In this document: positions 1-7,426 of the stretch, piece by piece
Position numbering within the stretch: position 1 is the first letter of the stretch
How the letters are laid out: the number at the start of each line of letters is the position of its first letter
Assembly: GCA_011390385.1 (NCBI GenBank)
Contig: JAABSN010000121.1
Span: 1 to 9,753, forward strand
Source of the DNA: Thioalkalivibrio nitratireducens
GTDB taxonomy: Bacteria; Pseudomonadota; Gammaproteobacteria; Ectothiorhodospirales; Ectothiorhodospiraceae
Reading direction: 5' to 3'
DNA: 9,753 nt
The notes under the pieces: model-generated
Told to the model about the DNA's origin: nothing
Seen by the model: the letters and a program-made list of their open reading frames with translations, nothing else
Database searches by the model: none
Program-made: the position numbers and the translations under genes

Positions 1-131
1 GGGGCCCGGGTGATATCGGTGTGGTTCGGCCGCGCCTCACGGCCCCTACGCGGGTTCTTTCACGCTAACTGCGATGGCGCCATTGGCCACCCCTGGTCAT
101 GAAAGACGTAGGGTGCCAATGAGCGCAGCGA
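1..131 (-). repeat. REPIN/BIME-like palindromic repeat, left copy (partial, inverted)
   Basis: Read on the minus strand, this stretch aligns with the array at 9470-9753. The H1 palindrome is at 18-46, the conserved block TTAGCGTGAAAGAA is at 55-68 (reverse complement), a spacer containing GGGGTGGCC and TTTCATG follows, and one arm of the H2 palindrome with its CGTAGGGTGCCAATGAGC motif is at 107-131. H1 and H2 share a GGTGC...GCGCAGC...GCACC plan. The H2 copy here loses similarity after base 131, so it looks degenerate. The copy runs off the left edge of the window. There is no coding potential of its own. Confidence 0.8.
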
Positions 132-178
132 CGTGGCGATGACCGCTTCAATCCGCGTTTTTCAGGAGTTCTTGGGCG
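132..178 (+). promoter_or_regulatory. leader and ribosome binding site of the peroxidase gene
   Basis: Only 47 nt separate the end of the recognisable repeat from the ATG at 179. A CAGGAG Shine-Dalgarno-like run lies at 163-168, 10 nt before the ATG, which is slightly long spacing. I see no convincing -35/-10 pair in this stretch. The promoter is therefore probably inside or upstream of the repeat, or the gene is transcribed from beyond the window edge. Confidence 0.45.
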
Positions 179-1639
179 ATGAAGCGGATCACAGTGCTCT
201 TGATGTCAGTTTTCTTGCTTTCCGCGTGTTCCGGCGATGACGCGACGGTGTTTGATGATGCGGCGCTTGTCGGACTTGCCGAATCGCACGGGATGGATGG
301 CGATCCGCTGAATGGTCGGACGCCGCCGGATATTCGTGACCCATTGGCGCAACTCGGACGCGATCTCTTCTTTTCGAAGGCGCTCAGCGGTGATCTCGAC
401 ACCGCCTGCGCGAGTTGTCACCATCCGATGCTTGGCGGGGGCGATGCGTTGTCGTTGCCGGTCGGCGTCCATGCCGAGATTCCCGACCTGCTCGGTCCGG
501 GCCGCTTCCATTCCGGCTCCTTGGCTGGCGCTGCGGGCATGGCGTTTGACGGGGGCCCCACGGTGCCGCGCAACTCTCCGACCACGTTCAATGTTGCATT
601 ATGGGAGCGGGTCCTCTTCCACGACGGGCGCGTGGAACGCTTGCCGGATGGTGGAATCCGCACGCCAGATACCGGGTACGGTATTGCCGATCCACGAATT
701 TCAGGGGCGTCGTTGGTCGATGCCCAAGCACGGTTTCCGGTGACTTCGCCGGAGGAAATGCGAGCACACTTCGCCGCCGGTCAACACAACGATCAGGTGC
801 GTGAAGCCCTTGTCGGCCGATTGGTGTCGCAGACGCTTCCCAACACCTGGCTGGAGTCATTTCAACGCGCCTTTCAGAGCACCGCTGACGCTGCTAACTT
901 GATCACCGTGGACAACATAGCGATCGCCATTGCGGCCTATGAAGAGTCGCAGGTTTTCGTCGATACTCCGTGGACCCGCTATCTCAGCGGAGACAGGGAT
1001 GCGATTTCGACCGCGGCCAAGCGTGGCGCCGAGCTGTTCCTGAGGCCCATTAGCGAAGGGGGTGCCCAGTGTGCCTCATGCCATGCCGGGGATTCTTTCT
1101 CTGATGAGAGATTCCATGTGATTGCCATGCCTCAGATTGGCCGAGGCAAGGAAGATGGCTTGACGGGCGACGACGATTTTGGTCGATTTCGGGAAACGGG
1201 AGAGCCTGAGGATCGCTACGCTTTTCGAACGCCGTCGTTGATCAATGTTGCGGTCACGGGTCCTTACGGGCATGCGGGCGCGTACGAAAGTCTGGAGGAG
1301 ACTGTACGCCATCATCTCGATCCGGCAGAGGCACTCCGAAACTACGATTTCACCTTGGGGCAGCTTCGCCAATCTGCCGTGCAGTCCTTGAATGCGCGAA
1401 CCAATACCCTGTTTGCACTGGAGCAGTGGGAGACTCTGCGCTCGAGCGGATCATCCCTTTTGCAACCTGTGCAATTGAGCGACGAGCAAGTCGCCGATCT
1501 GCTGGAATTCCTGCATGCTCTGACAGACCCCTGCGTGCTTGATCGCGACTGCCTGGCTCCATGGATTCCTTCGGATGATTCCGTCGATCCCGATCATCTG
1601 AGACTCCACGCGGTGGATGTGGCTGGTTGGACCCTGTAG
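179..1639 (+). CDS. di-heme cytochrome c peroxidase / MauG family lipoprotein
   Basis: A 486-residue predicted outer-membrane lipoprotein of the bacterial di-heme cytochrome c peroxidase (CCP/MauG) superfamily. These enzymes reduce H2O2 or oxidise protein or small substrates with two c-type hemes. The signal peptide has an MKR n-region and lipobox LLSAC with Cys17; Ser at +2 predicts outer-membrane sorting. Heme motifs are CASCHH (Cys77, Cys80, His81) and CASCHA (Cys298, Cys301, His302). Family landmarks include FHDGR near 147-151, PVTSPEEM near 187-194, FRTPSLINVA near 349-358 and GPYGHAGAY at 361-369. The protein is longer than classical CCPs (about 340 residues) and ends in a tail with Cys452 and Cys458 that could form a disulfide. 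No Met occurs after Met317, so the usual distal Met of the C-terminal heme is not evident. Two hand-counted 60-base lines gave 32 and 34 G+C, against 46 and 41 for lines in cysS and the AstE-like gene; this may mark transfer. The exact substrate is unknown. Confidence 0.9.
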   Translation: MKRITVLLMSVFLLSACSGDDATVFDDAALVGLAESHGMDGDPLNGRTPPDIRDPLAQLGRDLFFSKALSGDLDTACASCHHPMLGGGDALSLPVGVHAEIPDLLGPGRFHSGSLAGAAGMAFDGGPTVPRNSPTTFNVALWERVLFHDGRVERLPDGGIRTPDTGYGIADPRISGASLVDAQARFPVTSPEEMRAHFAAGQHNDQVREALVGRLVSQTLPNTWLESFQRAFQSTADAANLITVDNIAIAIAAYEESQVFVDTPWTRYLSGDRDAISTAAKRGAELFLRPISEGGAQCASCHAGDSFSDERFHVIAMPQIGRGKEDGLTGDDDFGRFRETGEPEDRYAFRTPSLINVAVTGPYGHAGAYESLEETVRHHLDPAEALRNYDFTLGQLRQSAVQSLNARTNTLFALEQWETLRSSGSSLLQPVQLSDEQVADLLEFLHALTDPCVLDRDCLAPWIPSDDSVDPDHLRLHAVDVAGWTL

Positions 1640-1650
1640 GAACATTCCCC

Positions 1651-3465
1651 TCAACTGTCGGCGTAATCGGCGTAAAGCGCGTTGACCTGGTCTTCGAGGC
1701 TGTGCACGATCCGCTCGCGTTTCATCTTCAGCGTAGGGGTGAGCAGGCCGTCGTCGACGGTCCAGGGTTCGCGCAGCGCGGCCAGGCGGCGGATGCGGGC
1801 GTAGCCGGGAAAATCGTTCAGGTGGCGGTTGACGCGTGCCAGCAGACTGCGTTCGACGAAGCGGCTCTGCAGGTCCGTATCGCTTGCGGGATCGACATCA
1901 AGATCCGACGCTACTTCGCGCCAGACCTCGGGGTTCAGTACCACAAGCGCTGACAGGAAGGGGCGCCCCTCACCGACGATCAGTACCTGGTCGAACAGGC
2001 TGTCGAGCTGGATCGCCATCTCCATGTCCGCCGGAGGCAGCTTTTCGCCGTTGCCCAGCACGATGATGTCCTTGATACGGCCGGTGATGAACACGTGGCC
2101 GGTTTCGTCGACACGGGCCTTGTCGCCGGTGTGCAGCCAGCCCTTGTCGTCGATCGCGGCGCGCGTCGCCTCTTCGTTCTGCCAGTATCCGAGCATCACC
2201 GACGGGCTGCGGGTCAGCAATTCGTCGTTGTCACCGATACAGACGTCGACTCCGGGCAACGGGACTCCGATCGACGCCGGCACGTTGTCGTGAGGCCGGT
2301 TCGCGGTCACGACCGGGCTGGCCTCGGTCAGGCCGTAACCGTGGTAGACGGGCAGACCGAGCCCGATGAAGAAGCGGGCGATCGGCGGTGGAAGCGGCGC
2401 GCCCCCGCAGACCGCGTACTGCATGCGTCCGCCCAGACGAGCCAGCACCTTCCTGGCCACCATGCGCTCGAGCAGGGGCCAGAGGATGAATCGTGGCGAC
2501 CACCCGGCGCGTTCCTGGGCATGTTCGAAGCGAGCCCATCCGGTGTCGACCGTCAGACGGAAGAGCATGCGTGCGAACGAGGACCGTTGTTTCAGCCCGA
2601 CCTGAATCTTCGCGTATACACTTTCGTAGATGCGCGGCACGGAAATCAGGACCGTGGGCCGGATCGATTGCAGATCCTCGCCCAACTGCGCAATCGAACG
2701 CGCAAAGGCGACCTGAGCGCCGATCAGCATCGGCAGGTAGTAACCGGCCGTGCGTTCCAGCGTGTGCGACAGTGGCAGGAACGACAGAAAGACGTCATCC
2801 GCGTTCAGCGGGCCACATTGCGACGCCGCATGCGCATTGAACAGGATGTTCCGGTGGGAAAGCATCACACCCTTGGGCCGGCCGGTGGTTCCGGAGGTGT
2901 AGACGATGGTGGCGAGTTCGTCCGGCTGCGCCATCTGGGTGATCAGGTCCCCGTGCAAACCGAACAGCCAGTCCGAGGCGATCTGCAGGCGCGGGTCTCC
3001 GGGGAGTTCATCGGCCTCGATGCTGTGCAGGGAAATGATGCTGCGGACCGTCGGCATCTGATTCAGCGCCGGCTTCAGGCGTCGCCACTGGACCCTGCCC
3101 TCGATCAGCAGCAGCTTCACGTCGGCCTGTTCGAGGATGTAGGCGATGTTGTCGGCGCGATCATCGGTGTACAGAGGAACCGTGACCAGGCGCAGCCCCT
3201 GTGCCGCCTGATCGAAAGCGATCCACTCGCGCGAGTTGCGCAGCATCATCGCGACCCGGTCTCCGGCTTCCAGTCCCTCGCGTCGGAGTGCGAGCTGCCA
3301 CCGTCCGACCTCGGTGGCCATGTCGGCCCAGGTGCATTTCATCCATGCACTGCGGGAGCCGTCATATTGCCGGTATGCGGTCGTGTTCGGGGTGGCCCGC
3401 ACCCGCTCCCGAAACAGTCCGGCGAGGGTTTCGGCCCTTTCCGGGGTAATCGCCGAGTTGGTCAT
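1651..3465 (-). CDS. long-chain fatty acyl-CoA synthetase (AMP-forming)
   Basis: A 604-residue ANL-superfamily enzyme that activates a fatty acid with ATP to acyl-AMP and then transfers it to CoA, usually at the inner face of the membrane. Numbered from the chosen start: phosphate-binding loop YTSGTTGRPKG at about 189-199, substrate/adenine motif YHGYGLTEASP at about 374-384, GWLHTGD at 442-448 and GRIKDIIVLGNGEKL near 462-476. The C-terminal TPTLKMKR segment carries the probable catalytic Lys580. This is the FadD15/long-chain (AMP-binding) arrangement rather than an acetyl-CoA synthetase. The ATG at 3465 is preferred over an in-frame ATG 14 codons upstream because AGGAA lies 4 nt before it and the family's N-terminus begins near here. 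The gene sits 79 nt downstream of the metal permease on the same strand and may be cotranscribed by read-through, but no functional link to metals is evident. It converges on the peroxidase gene. Acyl chain specificity cannot be read from the sequence. Confidence 0.93.
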   Translation of the reverse strand: MTNSAITPERAETLAGLFRERVRATPNTTAYRQYDGSRSAWMKCTWADMATEVGRWQLALRREGLEAGDRVAMMLRNSREWIAFDQAAQGLRLVTVPLYTDDRADNIAYILEQADVKLLLIEGRVQWRRLKPALNQMPTVRSIISLHSIEADELPGDPRLQIASDWLFGLHGDLITQMAQPDELATIVYTSGTTGRPKGVMLSHRNILFNAHAASQCGPLNADDVFLSFLPLSHTLERTAGYYLPMLIGAQVAFARSIAQLGEDLQSIRPTVLISVPRIYESVYAKIQVGLKQRSSFARMLFRLTVDTGWARFEHAQERAGWSPRFILWPLLERMVARKVLARLGGRMQYAVCGGAPLPPPIARFFIGLGLPVYHGYGLTEASPVVTANRPHDNVPASIGVPLPGVDVCIGDNDELLTRSPSVMLGYWQNEEATRAAIDDKGWLHTGDKARVDETGHVFITGRIKDIIVLGNGEKLPPADMEMAIQLDSLFDQVLIVGEGRPFLSALVVLNPEVWREVASDLDVDPASDTDLQSRFVERSLLARVNRHLNDFPGYARIRRLAALREPWTVDDGLLTPTLKMKRERIVHSLEDQVNALYADYADS

Positions 3466-3544
3466 GATGTTCCTGTGTTCGACCGTTGTCACGATCGCAT
3501 GGTGCAACAGGTCGGGGCTGGCTGCCAGTCGATACGGTGCTTTC
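3466..3544 (-). other. 79-nt intergenic gap between permease and acyl-CoA synthetase
   Basis: This is the only non-overlapping junction within the minus-strand block. I see no T-tract hairpin that would terminate the upstream transcript. On the minus strand a TTGCAC resembles a -35 element, but no acceptable -10 follows at 16-18 nt. The only supported element is the AGGAA ribosome binding site for the synthetase near 3470-3474. Confidence 0.4.
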
Positions 3545-4690
3545 CTACAAGCCCAATGGGTGGCGCATCGGTTCGATGCTCAGGGCACCCTGGAACAGGG
3601 TCCAGCCGATCAGAAAGATCACCGTGCCACCAGCGATTCCCACGAGCGGCCCAGCGTGGCGCAGGCTGGCAAGACGTGTTGGTCGGAGGACTCGCCGGGT
3701 CCAGTCCCGCGCCTGCACGGCGAGAATGGCCAGTACCGATACGGTGATGGCCGTACCCATCGACATCGCCAGCACGGCGGCGATTCCCGCCATCCAGATC
3801 CCCAGCAGGTAAGAAACCGCCATGACCAGCACCGCACCCGAGCAGGGACGGATTCCAACGGCGAAGACGGTGGCGTACCACGGACCGCGCTGGTTCGGGT
3901 TCACATGGTGAGGTGTTCCGCAGCCACAGTCGGCGGTGTGGCCCGGCCCATCCGGGTGGACGCGAAGGAGCATTCCCGGGGCGGCCCCGGTGGTGCTGCT
4001 GCCGTTGGAAACTCGAGTGAACGGCGCGGCAGCCCCGCCCTGTTCGGTGTTGCCGCTCGGCGGTTCCAGGTCGTCGGATCGACTGCGGGCCTCGTTACGC
4101 AAGCGCCACAAGGCCCGCAGTCCACGCCCGATCAGCCAGAGCCCGAGCAGCGCGACCAGGAGGAAACTTGCCAACTCCAGATTGCGTACCTGACCCATGG
4201 TATCGCGGGCCAGCCAGCCGAGGATTCCGATCAAAAGTACCACTGCGACGATGGCAGTCACGCCCTGAAAAAGCGATGCTGCCGTGGATAACCAGATGCC
4301 GCGGCCGAGGCTTTGCCGGTTGGTCAGCAGGTAGGTGCTGATCACTGCCTTGCCGTGGCCCGGCCCCGCCGCATGGAAAATGCCGTAGAGAAAACTGGCG
4401 AGGATCAGGGCGGCTGCCGTCCGGACCGTGGGTGCCTCGTCGAGCTGGTGCAGGGCCTTGGTCAGCTGGCGATGGAGGTCGCGCTGGGTCTGCAGAATCC
4501 ACGTCGAAGCCTGCTCGACCAGCGTCGGTTTCGCGCGATCTTCCGCCGCCGACGGGCTCCCGAACGGGTTGGCGGCGGCCGCTGTCGGCATTATCAGCGA
4601 GACCAGCAGCAGGAGGATGGCCCCCCAGCCGGAATGCCGACGACTGAGCCGTGAAATTCCGGCACACATCATCGAAACCCCGTCGCTCAT
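3545..4690 (-). CDS. NicO/RcnA-type nickel/cobalt (or zinc) permease
   Basis: A 381-residue inner-membrane transporter of the NicO/RcnA superfamily, which moves Ni2+, Co2+ or related divalent metals. A hydrophobic signal-like segment at about 22-40 is followed by a periplasmic stretch. The core motif HAAGPGHGK lies at 106-114, and further membrane segments fall at about 135-160 and 172-192. A hydrophilic loop at about 200-268 contains clustered potential metal ligands (His245, His251, Cys255, Cys257, His261, His262). The second hallmark GIRPCSGA is at 279-286, followed by membrane segments to about 325 and a last one at 347-366. The ATG at 4690 is on the base right after the TAG of the DUF1007 gene, suggesting translational coupling. 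Met7, with GGGG upstream, is an alternative start. Pairing with DUF1007 is a known conserved arrangement (HI1248/HI1249 type) and argues for uptake rather than efflux. Metal identity is inference. Confidence 0.88.
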   Translation of the reverse strand: MSDGVSMMCAGISRLSRRHSGWGAILLLLVSLIMPTAAAANPFGSPSAAEDRAKPTLVEQASTWILQTQRDLHRQLTKALHQLDEAPTVRTAAALILASFLYGIFHAAGPGHGKAVISTYLLTNRQSLGRGIWLSTAASLFQGVTAIVAVVLLIGILGWLARDTMGQVRNLELASFLLVALLGLWLIGRGLRALWRLRNEARSRSDDLEPPSGNTEQGGAAAPFTRVSNGSSTTGAAPGMLLRVHPDGPGHTADCGCGTPHHVNPNQRGPWYATVFAVGIRPCSGAVLVMAVSYLLGIWMAGIAAVLAMSMGTAITVSVLAILAVQARDWTRRVLRPTRLASLRHAGPLVGIAGGTVIFLIGWTLFQGALSIEPMRHPLGL

Positions 4691-5512
4691 CTATCTTTCA
4701 TCACAGTGGACCGAGACCGTCTCTGCAAAGGATCGGCCAATATTCTCGACGGGTGTCCGTTGCCCCCGGTCCAGTGTGGCCACGTAGGCGATCAGCCAGC
4801 CCTCGGGCCGAGCGCGTTCCAGCGTTGCTTCGCATCCCTGGCCGCCGTCGAGGTAAATGACATCGCCCGGATCATGCAGCACCTCGATCCAGTAACTCGG
4901 ATCGTAGACCCGGTACTGCAGCGGTTGGGTCCGGTCGGGACGCATCGGGTCGAGCGGCAGTTCGAAGCGCAGGGTCAGTCGGCGCTGATCCCACAGCAAT
5001 TCCTGATGCCGAGCCTCGGCCACCTCCAGGCGTCTCTCGTTCCGGCCGATTTCAGTGAAATAGTCGTAGCCACGCAGGTTGTCGACCATGCGTGCAGTCA
5101 TTCTTTGCAGCGCTGCTTCCAGGTCGAGACCGGGTTCCGATGTGTCCATGTCTTCCAGGAGCAGGTGGCTGTACGTGGGGTCGAAGATCCATTCCTGACG
5201 CAGTGCCTGCAGATCGCCGGCATCGTCAAAGACCAGGCTCACACGCAGGTCGATCCACGCGTGCGGGTGCCCCTGTGCGGCGCCCACCCAAAATGCGATC
5301 GCAACGGGCAGGGCGCGCAGGAGGGCTTTGGCAAGCGAATGCAGGCGCCCAGCACAGGGTTCCGGCGGGTTCCGTCGCGAGCTCGGCGTGGACTGCGACT
5401 GCAGTGGGCTTCCTTTAGCTCCAGCGCCGGTGCACGCAAATGCCTTTTCCCGAGTCACTGGAGTCGGCGGCATTGCCGGTGTGCTGGATAGCCTGAGCGT
5501 GCTTCGGTTCAT
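4691..5512 (-). CDS. DUF1007 family periplasmic metal-binding protein
   Basis: A 273-residue protein of the DUF1007 family, found beside NicO-type permeases and thought to be their periplasmic component. A hydrophobic signal segment spans about 62-79, with likely cleavage after AAQG. The mature protein would begin [10 protein letters not shown], placing His82 and His84 at its N-terminus, a plausible metal site typical of the family. Other family features are the [10 protein letters not shown] segment at about 106-115 and the [12 protein letters not shown] block at about 200-211. The ATG overlaps the cysS stop codon as ATGA. A GGAGG at 5532-5536 is 19 nt upstream, too far for an ordinary RBS, so coupled initiation is likely. 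Oddly, about 60 residues precede the hydrophobic core. The only later start codons are ATG at residue 14 and GTG at residue 19, so the long N-region seems genuine unless a CTG at residue 56 is used. The metal ligand is not established. Confidence 0.85.
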   Translation of the reverse strand: MNRSTLRLSSTPAMPPTPVTREKAFACTGAGAKGSPLQSQSTPSSRRNPPEPCAGRLHSLAKALLRALPVAIAFWVGAAQGHPHAWIDLRVSLVFDDAGDLQALRQEWIFDPTYSHLLLEDMDTSEPGLDLEAALQRMTARMVDNLRGYDYFTEIGRNERRLEVAEARHQELLWDQRRLTLRFELPLDPMRPDRTQPLQYRVYDPSYWIEVLHDPGDVIYLDGGQGCEATLERARPEGWLIAYVATLDRGQRTPVENIGRSFAETVSVHCDER

Positions 5513-6915
5513 ACCTGGTCAGTCGGCACAGCCTCCGCCCGATGCCAGCGCGTGCCTTCGGCCGTGTCTTCGAGCTGGATTCCCGCGGTGGCCAGTTCGT
5601 CCCGGATCGCGTCGGAGCGCGCGAAGTCCCGTGCCTTGCGCGCGGACTGCCGCTCGGCGATGCGTTCCTCGACCCATTCGGTCGTTGCACCATCACCGGT
5701 GTCGCCCTGGAACCACTCAATGGGATCCTGTTGCAAAATGCCGAGAAGATCGCCCGCGGCCAGGAGTTCGGCCTTGCGCTGCGCGGCCTCGGTCGGGTTC
5801 TCTGCGCCCGCGAGCGCGTCGCCCAGGCGATGTAGTTCGGCGATCGCCCCGGGCGTGTTGAGATCGTCGAGCAATGCCGCGAATGCCGCCGTGTCACGGA
5901 CATCCACCGCAGCGGCAGTGGTGTCGGCGTGATCCCGCAGCACGCGGTACAGGCTGTTCAGGCTGTTGCGCGCCTGTTCCAGTCCGCGCTCGGAGAAATT
6001 CAGCGGCGCCCGGTAGTGCCGGGCCAGCAGCGCCAGGCGCAGAACCTCGCCCGGGTAGACGTCCAGCAGGTCGCGCAGCAGGCGGAAGTTGCCGAGCGAC
6101 TTCGACATTTTCTCGCCGTCGACGGTCACGTGGCCATTGTGCACCCAATAGTGGGCGTACTCGACGCCATGGGCGCCGCAGCCCTGGGCGATCTCGTTCT
6201 CGTGGTGCGGGAACACCAGATCGTGGCCGCCGCCGTGGATGTCGATCGTGTCGCCGAGATGCGTCTCGATCATTGCCGAGCACTCGAGGTGCCAGCCCGG
6301 GCGTCCGGGACCCCAGGGGCTGGGCCAGGCCGGTTCGCCCGGTCGGGCCGGCTTCCAGAGCACGAAATCGGCCGGGTCGCGCTTGTAATCCGCAACCTCG
6401 ACGCGGGCACCGGCACGCATGTCGTCGAGACTGCGACCGGACAGCCGCCCGTATTCCGGGTAGGAACGCACGTCGTAGAGTGCGTGGTCGGCAGCGACAT
6501 ACGCGTGCCCGCGCCCGATCAGGCTCTCGATCAGCGCGATCATCTGGCCGATGTGTTCGGTGGCGCGCGGTTCCAGGGTCGGGGGCAGCGCGCCCAGCCG
6601 GGCGACATCCTCGTGAAAGGCAGCGGTGTAACGCGCGGTGAGCACGCCGATGTCCTCGCCGTTGTCGGCCGCAGCCTTGTTGATCTTGTCGTCGACATCG
6701 GTGATGTTGCGGGCATAGATCACGTGCTCACGGCCGTACAACGCGCGCAGCACCCGGAACAGGACGTCGAAGACGACGACCGGGCGCCCGTTGCCGATAT
6801 GCACGAAGTTGTACACGGTGGGCCCGCAGACATACATGGTCACCCGCTGCGGATCGGCCGGGACAAAGGGTTCCAGTTTGCCACCGAGGGTATTGTGCAA
6901 GGACAGCGTTTTCAT
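5509..6915 (-). CDS. cysS: cysteinyl-tRNA synthetase
   Basis: A 468-residue class I aminoacyl-tRNA synthetase that charges tRNA-Cys in the cytoplasm; length is close to the usual 460 or so. It has the N-terminal [15 protein letters not shown] segment with Cys30 and the HIGN signature at 39-42, NITDVDDKI at about 70-78, HLECSAM with Cys212, the [10 protein letters not shown] block at 235-244 and KMSKS at 269-273. Cys30, Cys212, His237 and Glu241 correspond to the Cys/Cys/His/Glu zinc site that discriminates cysteine, so the zinc site is intact. The ATG overlaps the hisI TGA by 4 nt (ATGA), and I see no strong Shine-Dalgarno, consistent with translational coupling to hisI. Its other end overlaps the DUF1007 gene in the same way. 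Placement between hisI and a metal-uptake pair is unusual. Whether this is the only cysS copy in the genome cannot be seen here. Confidence 0.97.
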   Translation of the reverse strand: MKTLSLHNTLGGKLEPFVPADPQRVTMYVCGPTVYNFVHIGNGRPVVVFDVLFRVLRALYGREHVIYARNITDVDDKINKAAADNGEDIGVLTARYTAAFHEDVARLGALPPTLEPRATEHIGQMIALIESLIGRGHAYVAADHALYDVRSYPEYGRLSGRSLDDMRAGARVEVADYKRDPADFVLWKPARPGEPAWPSPWGPGRPGWHLECSAMIETHLGDTIDIHGGGHDLVFPHHENEIAQGCGAHGVEYAHYWVHNGHVTVDGEKMSKSLGNFRLLRDLLDVYPGEVLRLALLARHYRAPLNFSERGLEQARNSLNSLYRVLRDHADTTAAAVDVRDTAAFAALLDDLNTPGAIAELHRLGDALAGAENPTEAAQRKAELLAAGDLLGILQQDPIEWFQGDTGDGATTEWVEERIAERQSARKARDFARSDAIRDELATAGIQLEDTAEGTRWHRAEAVPTDQV

Positions 6916-7382
6916 TTCGGTTGATTTGCCGGAGTCGGTTTGGAAGCGGCTGGTTGCTTGCCATAGAGAGCGTCGGGGTCGATCAGGGGGTTATCCGTGA
7001 TCACCACCTCGTGTCCATCGACCCGCAGGAAGAAGCAGTTCGATCGACCCGTATGGCAGGCGGGGCCGGTCTGATCGACCCTTAGCAGCAGGGTGTCGCC
7101 GTCACAGTCGATGTAAAGACCCTTCAGCCGTTGGACCTGCCCCGAGCTTTCTCCCTTGCGCCACAGGCGTCCGCGTGAGCGCGAAAAATAGCAGACCCGC
7201 CCGGTGGTCAGTGTCTCCTCCAGCGCCTCGGCGTTCATCCATGCCATCATCAGCACCTCGCCGGTATCGTGCTGCTGAGCGATCGCGGGAATCAGGCCAT
7301 CAGCGTTGAGCCGCAGACGGTCGAGAATCTCTTCGCGCGGAAATCGGCTCCCCCTGGGCAGATTTTCGATATCCTTGAGCAT
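6912..7382 (-). CDS. hisI: phosphoribosyl-AMP cyclohydrolase
   Basis: A 156-residue cytoplasmic enzyme for the third step of histidine synthesis, hydrolysing phosphoribosyl-AMP to ProFAR precursor. Hallmarks are [10 protein letters not shown] at 41-50, [18 protein letters not shown] at 65-82, [15 protein letters not shown] at 92-106 and [11 protein letters not shown] at 108-118. The three zinc cysteines Cys93, Cys109 and Cys116 and the acidic DCDGD group that holds Mg2+ are all present. It is the stand-alone HisI form, not a HisI-HisE fusion, and no other his gene is visible. The open frame extends upstream to 7595, but the ATG at 7382 is chosen because family homology begins there and GGAG sits 8 nt before it. 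A short Ala/Pro/Lys-rich tail (about 142-156) lies beyond the conserved domain. It is the first gene of the minus-strand block and is preceded by a Zur-box-like palindrome. It could be a second, zinc-regulated copy or the sole copy. Confidence 0.95.
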   Translation of the reverse strand: MLKDIENLPRGSRFPREEILDRLRLNADGLIPAIAQQHDTGEVLMMAWMNAEALEETLTTGRVCYFSRSRGRLWRKGESSGQVQRLKGLYIDCDGDTLLLRVDQTGPACHTGRSNCFFLRVDGHEVVITDNPLIDPDALYGKQPAASKPTPANQPK

Positions 7383-7426
7383 GTTCGGGTCTCCGGTTCC
7401 TGGCCCCAGCGTGTTGCGCGGATGTT

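Noticed and set aside
1641..1650. Possible tiny hairpin (GGAA/TTCC) between the convergent genes
   Set aside because: A 4-bp stem with a 2-nt loop cannot form a useful terminator.
2095..3747. Long plus-strand open frame (550 codons) opposite the acyl-CoA synthetase
   Set aside because: It is antisense to a clear AMP-binding enzyme, has low-complexity Arg/Gly/Val-rich composition and no recognisable motif; such frames are common in G+C-rich DNA.
5350..5385. Twin-arginine (Tat) signal in the DUF1007 protein (SRRNPP)
   Set aside because: The residues after RR do not fit the SRRxFLK pattern and the hydrophobic core is more than ten residues away; ordinary Sec export is more likely.
4706..5491. 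Plus-strand open frame (261 codons) opposite the DUF1007 gene
   Set aside because: Antisense shadow; the minus-strand protein has a signal peptide and conserved DUF1007 segments.
5929..6924. Plus-strand open frame (331 codons) opposite cysS
   Set aside because: It mirrors the cysS reading frame and has no family resemblance; cysS has every class I synthetase signature.
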